A stretch of 8,123 bases of DNA from Gammaproteobacteria bacterium (GCA_020630145.1 JAHDBX010000057.1:1-8123); one strand, 5' to 3'. Positions 1-7,368 are shown, counted from the stretch's first letter. Made by a program: numbers and translations. The notes: generated by a model not told the origin, from the sequence alone.

Positions 1-491
1 CACGTACAGTTGGGCAGATTTATGCTTTGTTGATGGTGACTGAAAAGCCGCTAAATGCTGATGATATTACAGATGCGCTGAGCATATCCCGTTCTAATGT
101 CAGCATGGGCTTAAAGGAGCTGCAGTCATGGCGCTTGGTTAAGCCACATCATTACCCTGGTGACCGTAAAGAATATTATGAAACGCCAAGCGATATATGG
201 GATGTTGCCAGAATTATTTTTGAAGAGAGGCGAAAACGTGAATTAGAGCCTACACTCTCTATGTTACGTAATGAAATGATGCGAGACCCCGTGACGCCAG
301 AGGGTAAGTATGCTCACGGTAAGATGATAGAAATTCATGATTTAATTGAAACGATGACGCAATGGGCAGACGAGCTGCAAAGGCTAAGTTCGCCAGATTT
401 GGTCAAATTAATGAAGCTAGGGTCTGGTGTAACAAAAGTGCTAAGTATAAAAGATAAGGTAACAGGTAAGTCTAGGAAGGAGTCTGAGTAA
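1..491 (+). CDS. GbsR/MarR-type winged-helix transcriptional regulator, 5'-truncated by the window edge
   Basis: This is a DNA-binding regulator of the GbsR branch of the MarR superfamily. The reading frame stays open to the window edge. The residues before the first possible in-window start (RTVGQIYALLMVTEKPLNA) match the conserved family segment just before the helix-turn-helix, so the true start lies upstream and a TTG at 27 is not credible. Visible parts are the recognition region (LNADDITDALSISRSNVSMG, about 51-110), a wing (PGDRKEYYE, about 160-184), then a long charged helical region (about 200-400) likely to serve in dimerisation, and a Lys/Arg-rich tail. The stop TAA at 489-491 directly abuts the TTG start of the binding-protein gene, so the two are co-transcribed. 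Family members include regulators of osmolyte (glycine betaine/choline) genes, but nothing here identifies the ligand. The palindrome in front of cyoA is a plausible target, by inference only. Confidence 0.88.
   Translation, partial: RTVGQIYALLMVTEKPLNADDITDALSISRSNVSMGLKELQSWRLVKPHHYPGDRKEYYETPSDIWDVARIIFEERRKRELEPTLSMLRNEMMRDPVTPEGKYAHGKMIEIHDLIETMTQWADELQRLSSPDLVKLMKLGSGVTKVLSIKDKVTGKSRKESE
474..482 (+). promoter_or_regulatory. Ribosome binding site that fixes the TTG start at 492
   Basis: The AGGAAGGAG run lies inside the end of the regulator gene and ends 9 nt before the TTG at 492. The next in-frame Met codon is 44 codons downstream and would remove the signal peptide. This site therefore supports the TTG initiation. 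Confidence 0.75.
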
Positions 492-1382
492 TTGCGCTAC
501 GGTTTATTGCTACTGATATTTATACAGGCTTTGGTTTTTGCCGAACCTATTCAGATTACTGACTCGCGTGGACGTATTACGTTTGCAGAGTCACCTAAAC
601 GTGTGGTTGTTGTCAACTGGACCATGACCGAGCAGTTATTAGAACTGGGAATAAAGCCCGTGGGTATTGCTGATATTGAGGGTTACTACCAGCAGGGTGG
701 CAAGCCTTTAATTGATTCTGCTGTTGTGGATGTGGGTAAACGAACAGCGCCTGATTTTAAAAAAATAGCAGCTTTACAACCCGATGTTATCGTTGTTGGC
801 TATTCTCAAAGGCCTTTTTTACGGGCCTTAGGCAAAATTGCGACAGTGGTGTATTTCAAGAGTTTTAGTCGCCGTTATAACAACGAAGAAAAGTCACGTC
901 AGCGTTTTATGGAGCTGGCCAAGCTTTTTGGTAGGCAGGATGCGGCTGTGGAACGCTTGGCGCTGCGGGATAAAAGAATAGCCGAATTGAAACGGCAACT
1001 GCAAACCCGGTTTAAAAGCCATATGCCTACCCTCACTATGTTAGTGCCTGAGCGTAAACACCTTTGGGTATTTGCAGAGAATTCTATGCCATATTATGCA
1101 GCTCAGCAATTAGGCTTGGCTTTGTCAACGTCTTATCCAGTCAGCCAGTATGGCGTGCATAAACAAGTTTTGGCTGATTTGCCTGATGTAGCTGGCTTGT
1201 CGGATGAGCGTGTGTGCGTATTGTTGCTAGATGCTGGCAGTGAGGGCTTTAAAGCGCCTGTGGTGGCTGAAATAAGGCAAAAGTATAGTTGTGTGCGTCA
1301 ATTGCCCGCGCTTCATGTCTACGGTGGTAGTGCTTCTATAGAGTATTTGGCCGAGGCAATCGTTGCTGCCTTGCTCGAATAG
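492..1382 (+). CDS. Periplasmic substrate-binding protein, FecB/TroA-like (iron-siderophore type), orphan
   Basis: This is a 296-residue periplasmic binding protein of the class that delivers ferric siderophores, haem or cobalamin to an ABC importer. It has a hydrophobic signal peptide (residues 1-17, likely cleaved at VFA|EP). The mature N-terminus follows the family pattern: ITDSRGRITF, then SPKRVVVVNWTMTEQLLELG (34-53), then KPVGIAD. The first lobe ends with KKIAALQPDVIVV (90-102). A long charged helix (about 131-176) is the expected rigid link between lobes, and the second lobe runs from about 179 to the end. Two cysteines (242 and 267) could pair. There is no lipobox, so it should be soluble in the periplasm. 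It starts with TTG immediately after the regulator stop, behind a strong ribosome site. No transporter permease, ATPase or TonB receptor gene is in view, so its partner must be encoded elsewhere or it acts as a sensor. The ligand cannot be read from the sequence. Confidence 0.85.
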   Translation: MRYGLLLLIFIQALVFAEPIQITDSRGRITFAESPKRVVVVNWTMTEQLLELGIKPVGIADIEGYYQQGGKPLIDSAVVDVGKRTAPDFKKIAALQPDVIVVGYSQRPFLRALGKIATVVYFKSFSRRYNNEEKSRQRFMELAKLFGRQDAAVERLALRDKRIAELKRQLQTRFKSHMPTLTMLVPERKHLWVFAENSMPYYAAQQLGLALSTSYPVSQYGVHKQVLADLPDVAGLSDERVCVLLLDAGSEGFKAPVVAEIRQKYSCVRQLPALHVYGGSASIEYLAEAIVAALLE

Positions 1383-1554
1383 CGCTTTAAAAACAGGTAT
1401 TTTGTCTATTATTTGTTGTGCGACTAGTGAAAGGCTAATAAAGTCGTTTAATGCCTAAAATTAAGTATTTGTCAGTCGATAGCTTGCTACCATTATGAGG
1501 GTTTTATTTGTGTATATGGAGTGTACAGCTTTACAAGAAAAACATAATGTTCTC
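1383..1554. other. Intergenic region without a recognisable gene
   Basis: This AT-rich spacer lies between the binding-protein gene and the cyo promoter. I see no convincing ORF, tRNA or strong terminator. A weak hairpin (CGACT at 1421-1425 with AGTCG at 1442-1446, 16-nt loop, followed by TTTA) and a short 11-bp palindrome (AACAT-A-ATGTT at 1541-1551, just upstream of the -35) are the only structures noted. No FNR/Anr-type TTGAT-N4-ATCAA box is present. Confidence 0.5.
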
Positions 1555-1583
1555 TTGAGACAGGTTCTTGAATGTACTATAAT
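1555..1583 (+). promoter_or_regulatory. Sigma70-type promoter of the cyo operon
   Basis: A -35 hexamer TTGAGA (1555-1560) and a perfect -10 hexamer TATAAT (1578-1583) are separated by exactly 17 bp, the optimal sigma70 spacing. Transcription would begin near 1590 and give a leader of about 67 nt before the GTG start of cyoA. A promoter this close to consensus would be strong unless repressed, which fits with the palindrome lying at the predicted start point. An alternative -35 (TTGAAT, 1568-1573) is too close to the -10. Confidence 0.75.
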
Positions 1584-1589
1584 TTCAAT

Positions 1590-1611
1590 AATTACTGAAA
1601 ATTCAGTAATT
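1590..1611. promoter_or_regulatory. Perfect 22-bp palindrome at the cyo transcription start, candidate repressor operator
   Basis: The left arm AATTACTGAA (1590-1599) and right arm TTCAGTAATT (1602-1611) are exact reverse complements around a central AA. The site spans about +1 to +22 of the predicted transcript, where a bound dimer would block RNA polymerase. Size and symmetry suit a dimeric winged-helix or helix-turn-helix protein; the GbsR-like regulator encoded upstream is the nearest candidate, by inference. As RNA it could also form a hairpin at the 5' end of the message. It is not followed by a T run, so it is not a terminator. Confidence 0.7.
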
Positions 1612-1645
1612 TCGAATGAAACTGATTTCTTTTGTTTATTGGCTT

Positions 1646-1650
1646 GAGGA
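1646..1650 (+). promoter_or_regulatory. Ribosome binding site that fixes the GTG start of cyoA
   Basis: GAGGA ends 6 nt before the GTG at 1657. The first in-frame ATG (1690) has no such site and would cut into the signal sequence, so GTG is preferred. Confidence 0.75.
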
Positions 1651-1656
1651 AATAAC

Positions 1657-2538
1657 GTGCCCCTAACGCTAAAGTTACATCGTGCCTTGATGGCACTACC
1701 AAAGTTCAGCTTGGCTGTACTGGCCTTAACCCTGTTGGGTGGCTGTGCAGATGAATTCATATTGCTTGACCCAAAAGGTTGGGTGGGTGTTGAAATTAAA
1801 TGGCTGATTATTTTTTCTTTTTTAATCATGTTGATAGTCGTTATCCCTGTTTTCATTATGGCTGTGTGGTTCCCCTATAAGTATCGTGCAGCAAATAAAG
1901 ACAGTGAATATAAGCCCGACTGGGAGCACTCAAATAAAATTGAGTTTTTTGTTTGGTTGGTGCCTTGTTTGATTATTTTAGTGCTAGGTGTTTTAACGTA
2001 TCAAACATCGCACTCGCTTGATCCGCGCAAGCCTTTAGTATCTGAAAATCCAACCATGCGCATCCATGTGGTTGCTTTAGATTGGAAATGGTTATTTATT
2101 TACCCAGAAGATGAAATTGCCACGGTTAATGAGTTAGCATTTCCCGTTGATGTGCCTGTTGAATTTATTATTACCTCTGACACGGTTATGAATTCGTTCT
2201 TTATACCGCAGCTTGGTGGACAAATTTATGCGATGGCCGGTATGGAAAACAGAATGCATATCATAGGTAATGAGGTTGGTGTCTTTAAAGGCTATTCGGC
2301 GAACTACAGTGGCTTTGGTTTCTCCGGTATGAAGTTTAAGGCTAAGGTACTAGAACAGGCTGATTACGAGAAGTGGAAGGCGACCGTTAAGTTGGCCCCA
2401 GAAGCGCTTACAGATACGCGTTATGACGCCTTAACGAAGAAAACAAAAGACCATCCAGTGGAGTACTTTAACGCAGTGAATCCTTTAATGTTGAATAACA
2501 TTGTTGAAAAATATACAGGTGAGCAAGATGGCCAGTAA
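1657..2538 (+). CDS. cyoA: Cytochrome bo3-type ubiquinol oxidase subunit II
   Basis: Subunit II of the haem-copper ubiquinol oxidase, 293 residues, is anchored in the inner membrane with a periplasmic cupredoxin-fold domain. The N-terminus is a lipoprotein signal ending LLGGC, with Cys30 the likely lipidated residue. Two transmembrane helices follow (about 47-72 and 95-115). The soluble domain has the CyoA blocks [10 protein letters not shown] (142-151), ATVNELAFP (155-163), [19 protein letters not shown] (178-196) and [13 protein letters not shown] (217-229). The CuA ligands of cytochrome c oxidases (two Cys plus His/Met) are missing, as expected for a quinol oxidase. It lacks the His/Met-rich C-terminal tail of the longer E. 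coli protein. It starts with GTG and is the first gene of the operon; its end overlaps cyoB by 11 bp. CyoA identity is very firm. Confidence 0.96.
   Translation: MPLTLKLHRALMALPKFSLAVLALTLLGGCADEFILLDPKGWVGVEIKWLIIFSFLIMLIVVIPVFIMAVWFPYKYRAANKDSEYKPDWEHSNKIEFFVWLVPCLIILVLGVLTYQTSHSLDPRKPLVSENPTMRIHVVALDWKWLFIYPEDEIATVNELAFPVDVPVEFIITSDTVMNSFFIPQLGGQIYAMAGMENRMHIIGNEVGVFKGYSANYSGFGFSGMKFKAKVLEQADYEKWKATVKLAPEALTDTRYDALTKKTKDHPVEYFNAVNPLMLNNIVEKYTGEQDGQ
2517..2523 (+). promoter_or_regulatory. Ribosome binding site that fixes the ATG start of cyoB
   Basis: AGGTGAG lies within the end of cyoA, 4 nt before the ATG at 2528. It supports that ATG over the upstream in-frame TTG at 2501, which has no comparable site. 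Confidence 0.6.
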
Positions 2539-4576
2539 GCACACAGTAATAACTGATCCGGATCCTATTTTTGGTAAACTGACTTTTGATTCAGTGCCTT
2601 TCTATGATCCTATTATTTTGACCACCTTTCTTGTAACGGTAATGATCGGCGTAGCGGTTGTTGGCTCGGTTCTTTATTACGGCAAATTAAAATACATATG
2701 GGACGAATGGATAACGTCAGTAGACCATAAAAAAATCGGTATTATGTATATCATTGCCGCATTGATTATGTTGATTCGTGGATTTTCTGATGCTTTGCTT
2801 ATGCGTTCACATCAAGCCATCGCATTGGCTGATAAAGAAGGTACGGGTTATTTGCCGCCAGAACATTACGATCAAATTTTTACCGCGCACGGCGTAATCA
2901 TGATCTTCTTCGTGGCTATGCCACTGATTGTCGGTTTAATGAATATCGTAGTGCCTTTACAAATTGGCGCGCGTGACGTTGCCTTTCCATTTTTAAATTC
3001 ACTTGGCTTCTGGTTGTTTGCTGTAGGCGCAATGCTGGTCAATACCTCTTTGTTCTTAGGTGAATTTGCGGCTACAGGTTGGTTGGCTTATCCGCCGTTG
3101 TCGGGCATCGAATACAGTCCGTGGGTAGGTGTAGACTACTGGTTGTGGGCCTTGCAAATTTCAGGTATTGGTACATTAATAAGTGGTATCAACTTCTTTG
3201 TAACCATTATGCGTATGCGTACTAAAGGCATGACGTTAATGAAGATGCCAGTGTTTACTTGGACGGCATTATGCGCAAACGTATTAATTATTTTAGTGTT
3301 CCCGATTTTAACGGTGACAATTACACTACTAACTTTGGATCGTTACATCGATACTAACTTCTTTACCAATGAGTTAGGTGGCAACCAAATGATGTATGTA
3401 AACTTGATTTGGGCTTGGGGTCACCCCGAAGTGTATATCTTGATTTTGCCTGCATTCGGTGTGTTTTCTGAAGTAGTAGCAACGTTCTCACGCAAGCGAT
3501 TATTTGGTTATACATCATTAGTATGGGCGACAGCTTGTATTATGTTCTTGTCTTGTATCGTATGGTTACATCACTTCTTTACAATGGGGGCAGGGGCAAG
3601 CGTTAACGCTTTCTTTGGTATTGCCACGATGGTCATTTCTGTGCCCACCGGCGTAAAATTATTTAACTGGTTGTTTACCATGTACAAAGGCAAAGTACGC
3701 TTTGATTCACCGATGTGGTGGACGGCATCTTTCTTCTTTGTTTTCACAATTGGTGGTGTAACCGGTGTCATGCTGGCGATACCCGCAGCTGACTTTGTTT
3801 TTCATAACAGCTTATTCTTAGTAGCGCATTTCCATAACGTGATTATTGGTGGTTCTTTGTTTGGTTACTTCGCAGGTATTACCTACTGGTTCCCTAAAGC
3901 AACGGGCTTTAAATTGGATGAGCGCTTAGGTAAGTGGGCATGTGGTTTGTGGACAGTTGGTTTCTTCTTTGCCTTTATGCCGCTTTATGCACTAGGTTTT
4001 ATGGGCATGACGCGTCGTTTAAACTACTATGATAATCCAGTTTGGAATGCCATGTTATTGCTTGCGGCAGCTGGCGCTATTATTATCTTGATGGGTATTA
4101 TGGTGCAGTTCTACCAAATCTTTGCGAGTATTCGTGACCGCGATAAAAACCGTGATCTTACAGGTGATCCATGGGATGGTCGTACGCTTGAGTGGTCAAT
4201 TTCATCGCCGCCGCCATTTTATAATTTTGCAAAATTGCCTGTTGTGAATGATCGTGATCAGTTCTACGACGAGAAGCAAAATGGTACTGCATACCAGCAG
4301 CCTGAAAAATATAAGAAAATTCACATGCCGAAAAATACTTGGGCAGGTGTTGTAATCGGTTGTATTTCATTCGTATTTGGTTTCGCCATGATATGGCATA
4401 TCTGGTGGATGGCTATTGCTAGCTTCTTGGGTATGGCGGTAAGTTATATTATTTATACCTTTACTAAAGAAAGCGAACATTACTACGTGCCAGTTGAAGA
4501 AGTGGAGGCTTTAGAAAGCGCTCATTATCAACGGCTTAAAGAACATAAAAACCAAGTTGACACATTGGCGGTATAA
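2528..4576 (+). CDS. cyoB: Cytochrome bo3-type ubiquinol oxidase subunit I
   Basis: This is the catalytic subunit, 682 residues, which oxidises ubiquinol, reduces O2 to water and pumps protons across the inner membrane. It has the long multi-helix CyoB layout. All key residues are present (numbering from ATG 2528): quinol-site R84, D88, H113 and Q116; low-spin haem His121 (FTAHGVIM) and His436; high-spin haem His434 (VAHFHNV); CuB ligands His299, His348 and His349, with the cross-linked Tyr303 (WGHPEVY); D-channel D150 and E301; K-channel K377 (TGVKLFNW). The C-terminal part includes RDLTGDPW and [10 protein letters not shown], both typical of CyoB. ATG 2528 is chosen because its ribosome site is good; initiating at TTG 2501 would add nine residues. 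The gene overlaps cyoA by 11 bp and sits 3 bp before cyoC. The enzyme is predicted to be fully active. Whether the high-spin haem is O, B or A cannot be told here. Confidence 0.97.
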   Translation: MASKHTVITDPDPIFGKLTFDSVPFYDPIILTTFLVTVMIGVAVVGSVLYYGKLKYIWDEWITSVDHKKIGIMYIIAALIMLIRGFSDALLMRSHQAIALADKEGTGYLPPEHYDQIFTAHGVIMIFFVAMPLIVGLMNIVVPLQIGARDVAFPFLNSLGFWLFAVGAMLVNTSLFLGEFAATGWLAYPPLSGIEYSPWVGVDYWLWALQISGIGTLISGINFFVTIMRMRTKGMTLMKMPVFTWTALCANVLIILVFPILTVTITLLTLDRYIDTNFFTNELGGNQMMYVNLIWAWGHPEVYILILPAFGVFSEVVATFSRKRLFGYTSLVWATACIMFLSCIVWLHHFFTMGAGASVNAFFGIATMVISVPTGVKLFNWLFTMYKGKVRFDSPMWWTASFFFVFTIGGVTGVMLAIPAADFVFHNSLFLVAHFHNVIIGGSLFGYFAGITYWFPKATGFKLDERLGKWACGLWTVGFFFAFMPLYALGFMGMTRRLNYYDNPVWNAMLLLAAAGAIIILMGIMVQFYQIFASIRDRDKNRDLTGDPWDGRTLEWSISSPPPFYNFAKLPVVNDRDQFYDEKQNGTAYQQPEKYKKIHMPKNTWAGVVIGCISFVFGFAMIWHIWWMAIASFLGMAVSYIIYTFTKESEHYYVPVEEVEALESAHYQRLKEHKNQVDTLAV

Positions 4577-4579
4577 GAC

Positions 4580-5200
4580 ATGACAGATTTAACAGTGAAC
4601 GCTAATCACGCAGCCGAACATGATGACGAAGAGCATCACGATTATGCGGGTGATGCGATGTTTGGTTTCTGGATCTACATAATGAGTGACTGCATGTTGT
4701 TTGCAACCTTGTTTGCAAGCTATGCCGTTCTCAGTAGTAGTTTTGCAGGTGGCTTAACGCCATTAGACTTATTTGACCTTAAGTTTGTATTTGTAGAAAC
4801 AGCATTATTGCTATTTAGTAGCTTTACTTTTGGTATGGCTATGTTGATGGCTAAGAAGCAAGATATTAAAAAACTCATGCTTTGGTTAGGTATTACCTTT
4901 TTGCTAGGTGGTGGCTTTCTTGGTATGGAGTTGTATGAGTTCTATCACTTCAGTCACGAAGGTGCTACGCCGCAAACCAGTGCGTACTGGTCGGCTTTTT
5001 ATGCGCTATTAGCTACACATGGCTTACATGTTTTTATCGGCATGTTGTGGATGATTATATTAGTTGTGCACATATTGAAAAATGGTTTAACGGAAGTCAA
5101 TAATACTCGTCTTTGGTGTTTAAGTTTGTTCTGGCACTTTCTGGATATTATCTGGATTTGTGTATTTAGTATTGTATATTTATTTGGAGTCATGCAATGA
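4580..5200 (+). CDS. cyoC: Cytochrome bo3-type ubiquinol oxidase subunit III
   Basis: Subunit III, 206 residues, is an integral membrane protein that packs against subunit I and stabilises the complex. A His/Asp/Glu-rich cytoplasmic N-terminus (residues 9-21) precedes five transmembrane helices (about 28-51, 69-91, 98-118, 136-165, 179-203). Family blocks are FGFWIYIMSDCMLF (28-41), VETALLLFSSFTFGM (72-86), GMELYEFYH (115-123), ATHGLHVFIGMLWM (145-158) and CLSLFWHFLDIIWICVF (180-196), all close to E. coli CyoC. The short five-helix form is normal for CyoC, in contrast to the seven-helix subunit III of cytochrome c oxidases. The ATG follows the cyoB stop by 3 bp behind only a weak GGCGG ribosome site, which suggests translational coupling. 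Its TGA overlaps the ATG of cyoD (ATGA). Confidence 0.96.
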   Translation: MTDLTVNANHAAEHDDEEHHDYAGDAMFGFWIYIMSDCMLFATLFASYAVLSSSFAGGLTPLDLFDLKFVFVETALLLFSSFTFGMAMLMAKKQDIKKLMLWLGITFLLGGGFLGMELYEFYHFSHEGATPQTSAYWSAFYALLATHGLHVFIGMLWMIILVVHILKNGLTEVNNTRLWCLSLFWHFLDIIWICVFSIVYLFGVMQ

Positions 5201-5523
5201 GTGGTGGTGCTGAGCATGCTGCACACGGCAGCGTTAAAGAATACGTAGTAGGTTTAATTCTCTCTATTGGCTTAACTGTTATTCCTTTTGGTCTAGTCAT
5301 GTCTGGTGCGCTAAGTCACCCATTAACATATGGCATTATTGCTTTATGTGCCGTAGGACAGTTGTTGGTGCAGGTCATATTCTTTTTGCATATGAACGGT
5401 TCAGCTGAGCAAATTTGGAATACTGTATCAGGTGCATTTGTTGTCCTGATTGTATTTGTGATTATGTTGGGCTCTATTTGGGTAATGAATCACCTCAACC
5501 ATAATATGTTGTTAGGTCACTAA
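5197..5523 (+). CDS. cyoD: Cytochrome bo3-type ubiquinol oxidase subunit IV
   Basis: Subunit IV, 108 residues, is a small inner-membrane protein that assists assembly of the oxidase, reported to help CuB binding in subunit I. A His-containing N-terminus with the HGSVKEYVVGLILSI block (10-24) leads into three transmembrane helices (about 16-36, 43-66, 77-98). FFLHMN (62-67) and the C-terminal GSIWVMNHLNHNML (92-105) are CyoD signatures. The start ATG overlaps the cyoC stop in an ATGA junction, which implies coupled translation. One base separates its stop from the sco start. Confidence 0.95.
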   Translation: MSGGAEHAAHGSVKEYVVGLILSIGLTVIPFGLVMSGALSHPLTYGIIALCAVGQLLVQVIFFLHMNGSAEQIWNTVSGAFVVLIVFVIMLGSIWVMNHLNHNMLLGH

Positions 5524-5524
5524 C

Positions 5525-6130
5525 ATGTCAGATGCAAAAGCAAATAAGTTAGCATTAACAGCGATAGGTGGTTTGTTGTGCGCGCTGATATTGTTATTTG
5601 CTTTAACTGTAAATATTGACTTAGAAGAAAAAGGGCCTAGCAGTTTTGGTCAGCTAGGTGGTGATTTTACAATGCAGTCAAGCCAAGGTGATGTGTCGCT
5701 CAGTGACTTTTCTGGTAAAGCAGTATTGTTGTACTTTGGTTTTTTACACTGCCCTGATGTTTGTCCAACATCGATGGTTACCATTGCTGATGCTTTGCGT
5801 AAATTGCCAGCGTCTAAGCTAGATGATGTACAAGTTCTGTTAGTTAGCGTAGACCATGAGCGTGATACACCTGTCAATGTAGATGAATATGCAAAATACT
5901 TTCATCCAAATATTACAGGTTTAACAGATGAAAAAGCGGTTGTCGATAAAGTGGTTAAGCAATATGGCGCCTATTATAAAATTAGTGATGATACCTCTGC
6001 CGAAAATGGCTTTGGTGTTGAGCATACTACACGTTATTACATGATTGATAAGTCCGGGCAATTAGTTGCAGCCTTGCGTGCAAGTTCTACTGCAAATGAA
6101 TTAGCGACAAAATTAAAAACGATTATTTAG
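5525..6130 (+). CDS. SCO1/SenC family copper-binding thioredoxin-fold protein
   Basis: This is a 201-residue membrane-anchored periplasmic protein of the Sco family, which passes copper to, or reduces thiols in, respiratory oxidases. One N-terminal transmembrane anchor (about 8-29) has no lipobox. The thioredoxin-like domain carries the CxxxC copper site in FLHCPDVCP (Cys76, Cys80), the SVDHERDTP block (108-116) and the third copper ligand His167 in VEHTTRYYMID. All three ligands are intact, so it should bind copper. It starts 1 bp after cyoD, with an AGGT ribosome site at 5514-5517, and is clearly part of the oxidase operon. Sco proteins are best known for building the CuA centre, which CyoA lacks. 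A role at CuB or in general redox maintenance is therefore more likely here, by inference. It occupies the slot where cyoE normally lies. Confidence 0.93.
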   Translation: MSDAKANKLALTAIGGLLCALILLFALTVNIDLEEKGPSSFGQLGGDFTMQSSQGDVSLSDFSGKAVLLYFGFLHCPDVCPTSMVTIADALRKLPASKLDDVQVLLVSVDHERDTPVNVDEYAKYFHPNITGLTDEKAVVDKVVKQYGAYYKISDDTSAENGFGVEHTTRYYMIDKSGQLVAALRASSTANELATKLKTII

Positions 6131-6141
6131 ATTTAAGAGTC

Positions 6142-6145
6142 GGAG
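6142..6145 (+). promoter_or_regulatory. Ribosome binding site that fixes the TTG start of the MFS gene
   Basis: GGAG ends 7 nt before the TTG at 6153. The next in-frame Met is residue 21, inside the first transmembrane helix, so the TTG start is needed for a complete protein. Confidence 0.65.
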
Positions 6146-6152
6146 TAAGAAA

Positions 6153-7331
6153 TTGATTAAAGCAAATAAATTCACAGTCCTGTTTTCAGGCATATGTGCA
6201 CTTATATTAACTATGGGTGTGGCGCGTTACTCCTTTACCCCAATGATTCCTTATTTACAGGATCAAACGGGTATGACAGAAAGTCTAGCGGGCTGGTTGG
6301 CTGGTTGGAATTATATAGGCTACATGGCGGGCTTATTTCTGGTTTGGTTAATGGATGACTTAAAAGTAAAAGACTTTTTCTATCGTTATGGTTTATTTGT
6401 TGCTGTTTTTACAACAGCGATTATGGCTTTTCATGACCACACCTTAGTATGGTATATGAGTCGTTTCTTTGGTGGTATTGCCACAGCTTTTGGTTTTATG
6501 CTGGGTTCAGGCTTGGTGTTAAAATGGCTGCTGCACCATGGTTATAGAAGCGGTATGGGTACGCACTTTGTAGGTATTGGCCTCGGTATCGTACTAACCG
6601 CTTTGGTGGTTGATTTAGCATCTGGCTTTACGTTTAACGGTGAGTCATGGCGTATACAGTGGTTAGCATTAGCAGTGTTTGGTGCAATGATGTTTGTGCC
6701 GGCCATTTTGCTTATGCCTTTTCCTACGGAAAGTCAGTTAGAAGAAGCGCGTATTGATGATCGTTCTCATGAACCATCTAAAAAATGGATAACCATGTTA
6801 ACCATCGCTTACTTTTGCGCAGGTTTTAGTAATACTACAAATAACACGTTTACGTCACTTATGGCCGAGTACGTTCCCCTTGAAGGGCAAGGTACGTTTA
6901 TGTGGATCATGGTGGGTGTGGCAGCTATTCCTGCCGCTATACTATGGTTGCAACTGGCTTATCGCATCACGTTTTTTAATTCGATTCGTATTGCTTTTGT
7001 GCTTAATATTATTAGTAATTTGCTACTTATTTTTATGGTGAACTATGTTGGTGTATTACTTAGCTCTTTGCTATATGGTTTTTCGTTTATTGGTATCGTT
7101 GCCTTAACGCTCACAATAATAGGCAGGCGTTATCGCCACAGGGCAACAAAGGTGATGGCTCAGTTAACGTTGTTTTATTGTATTGCACAAATTATTTCAC
7201 CTATTGTAACGGGCGAAATTGCAGAAAGAACGGGTAGCTTTAATATTTCACTTTATATTGTAAGTGGTATTATGGGCTTGGGTTTATTGTGTTTGTTGTT
7301 AATGAAACGTGAGCCTGTGCCAACGGCTTAA
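6153..7331 (+). CDS. MFS transporter, YbfB/YjiJ-like family
   Basis: This is a 392-residue inner-membrane protein of the major facilitator superfamily with about twelve predicted transmembrane helices, in two halves joined by a charged cytoplasmic loop (about 191-212). The N-terminal block MGVARYSFTPMIPYLQDQTG (21-40), followed by AGWLAGWNYIGYMAG (46-60), is the signature of the YbfB/YjiJ-type MFS proteins. SRFFGGIATAFGF (103-115) is the usual helix-4 region. The substrate is unknown for this group and nothing in the sequence reveals it. The start is TTG behind a GGAG site, 22 bp after the sco stop, and the gene is the last of the operon before a hairpin. E. coli also has an MFS gene (yajR) after its cyo cluster, but a different type. 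Export of a metabolite or of copper/iron ligands would be speculation. Confidence 0.85.
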   Translation: MIKANKFTVLFSGICALILTMGVARYSFTPMIPYLQDQTGMTESLAGWLAGWNYIGYMAGLFLVWLMDDLKVKDFFYRYGLFVAVFTTAIMAFHDHTLVWYMSRFFGGIATAFGFMLGSGLVLKWLLHHGYRSGMGTHFVGIGLGIVLTALVVDLASGFTFNGESWRIQWLALAVFGAMMFVPAILLMPFPTESQLEEARIDDRSHEPSKKWITMLTIAYFCAGFSNTTNNTFTSLMAEYVPLEGQGTFMWIMVGVAAIPAAILWLQLAYRITFFNSIRIAFVLNIISNLLLIFMVNYVGVLLSSLLYGFSFIGIVALTLTIIGRRYRHRATKVMAQLTLFYCIAQIISPIVTGEIAERTGSFNISLYIVSGIMGLGLLCLLLMKREPVPTA

Positions 7332-7368
7332 GTTTTTAATTCTTAGCTACTCTATTTGGGTCTTCGTT

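Noticed and set aside
27..29. TTG as the start of the regulator gene
   Set aside because: The frame is open to the window edge and the upstream residues match the conserved family segment, so the gene is truncated by the window.
550..562. ATTACTGA resembling one arm of the cyo palindrome, within TCAG-ATTA-CTGA
   Set aside because: It is a short match inside the binding-protein coding region with different symmetry; it is likely chance.
1421..1450. Possible terminator after the binding-protein gene (CGACT/AGTCG hairpin then TTTA)
   Set aside because: The stem is only 5 bp with a 16-nt loop and the T run is three bases; it is too weak to annotate as a terminator.
1461..1856. Minus-strand open frame of 131 codons across the cyo promoter and start of cyoA
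   Set aside because: It covers the promoter, palindrome and conserved cyoA signal region, has no family resemblance, and is a shadow of cyoA.
2501..2527. TTG start for cyoB nine codons upstream
   Set aside because: It has no ribosome site and would deepen the overlap with cyoA; ATG 2528 has AGGTGAG in place.
1657..2538. Reading the operon as an aa3-type cytochrome c oxidase because a sco gene is present
   Set aside because: Subunit II lacks CuA ligands and all four subunits match CyoABCD motifs, including the quinol-site residues in subunit I.
3571..3771. Minus-strand frames inside cyoB, cyoC and sco (also 4158-4370, 4999-5226, 5650-5877)
   Set aside because: All lie antisense to strongly conserved coding sequence and have no recognisable product.
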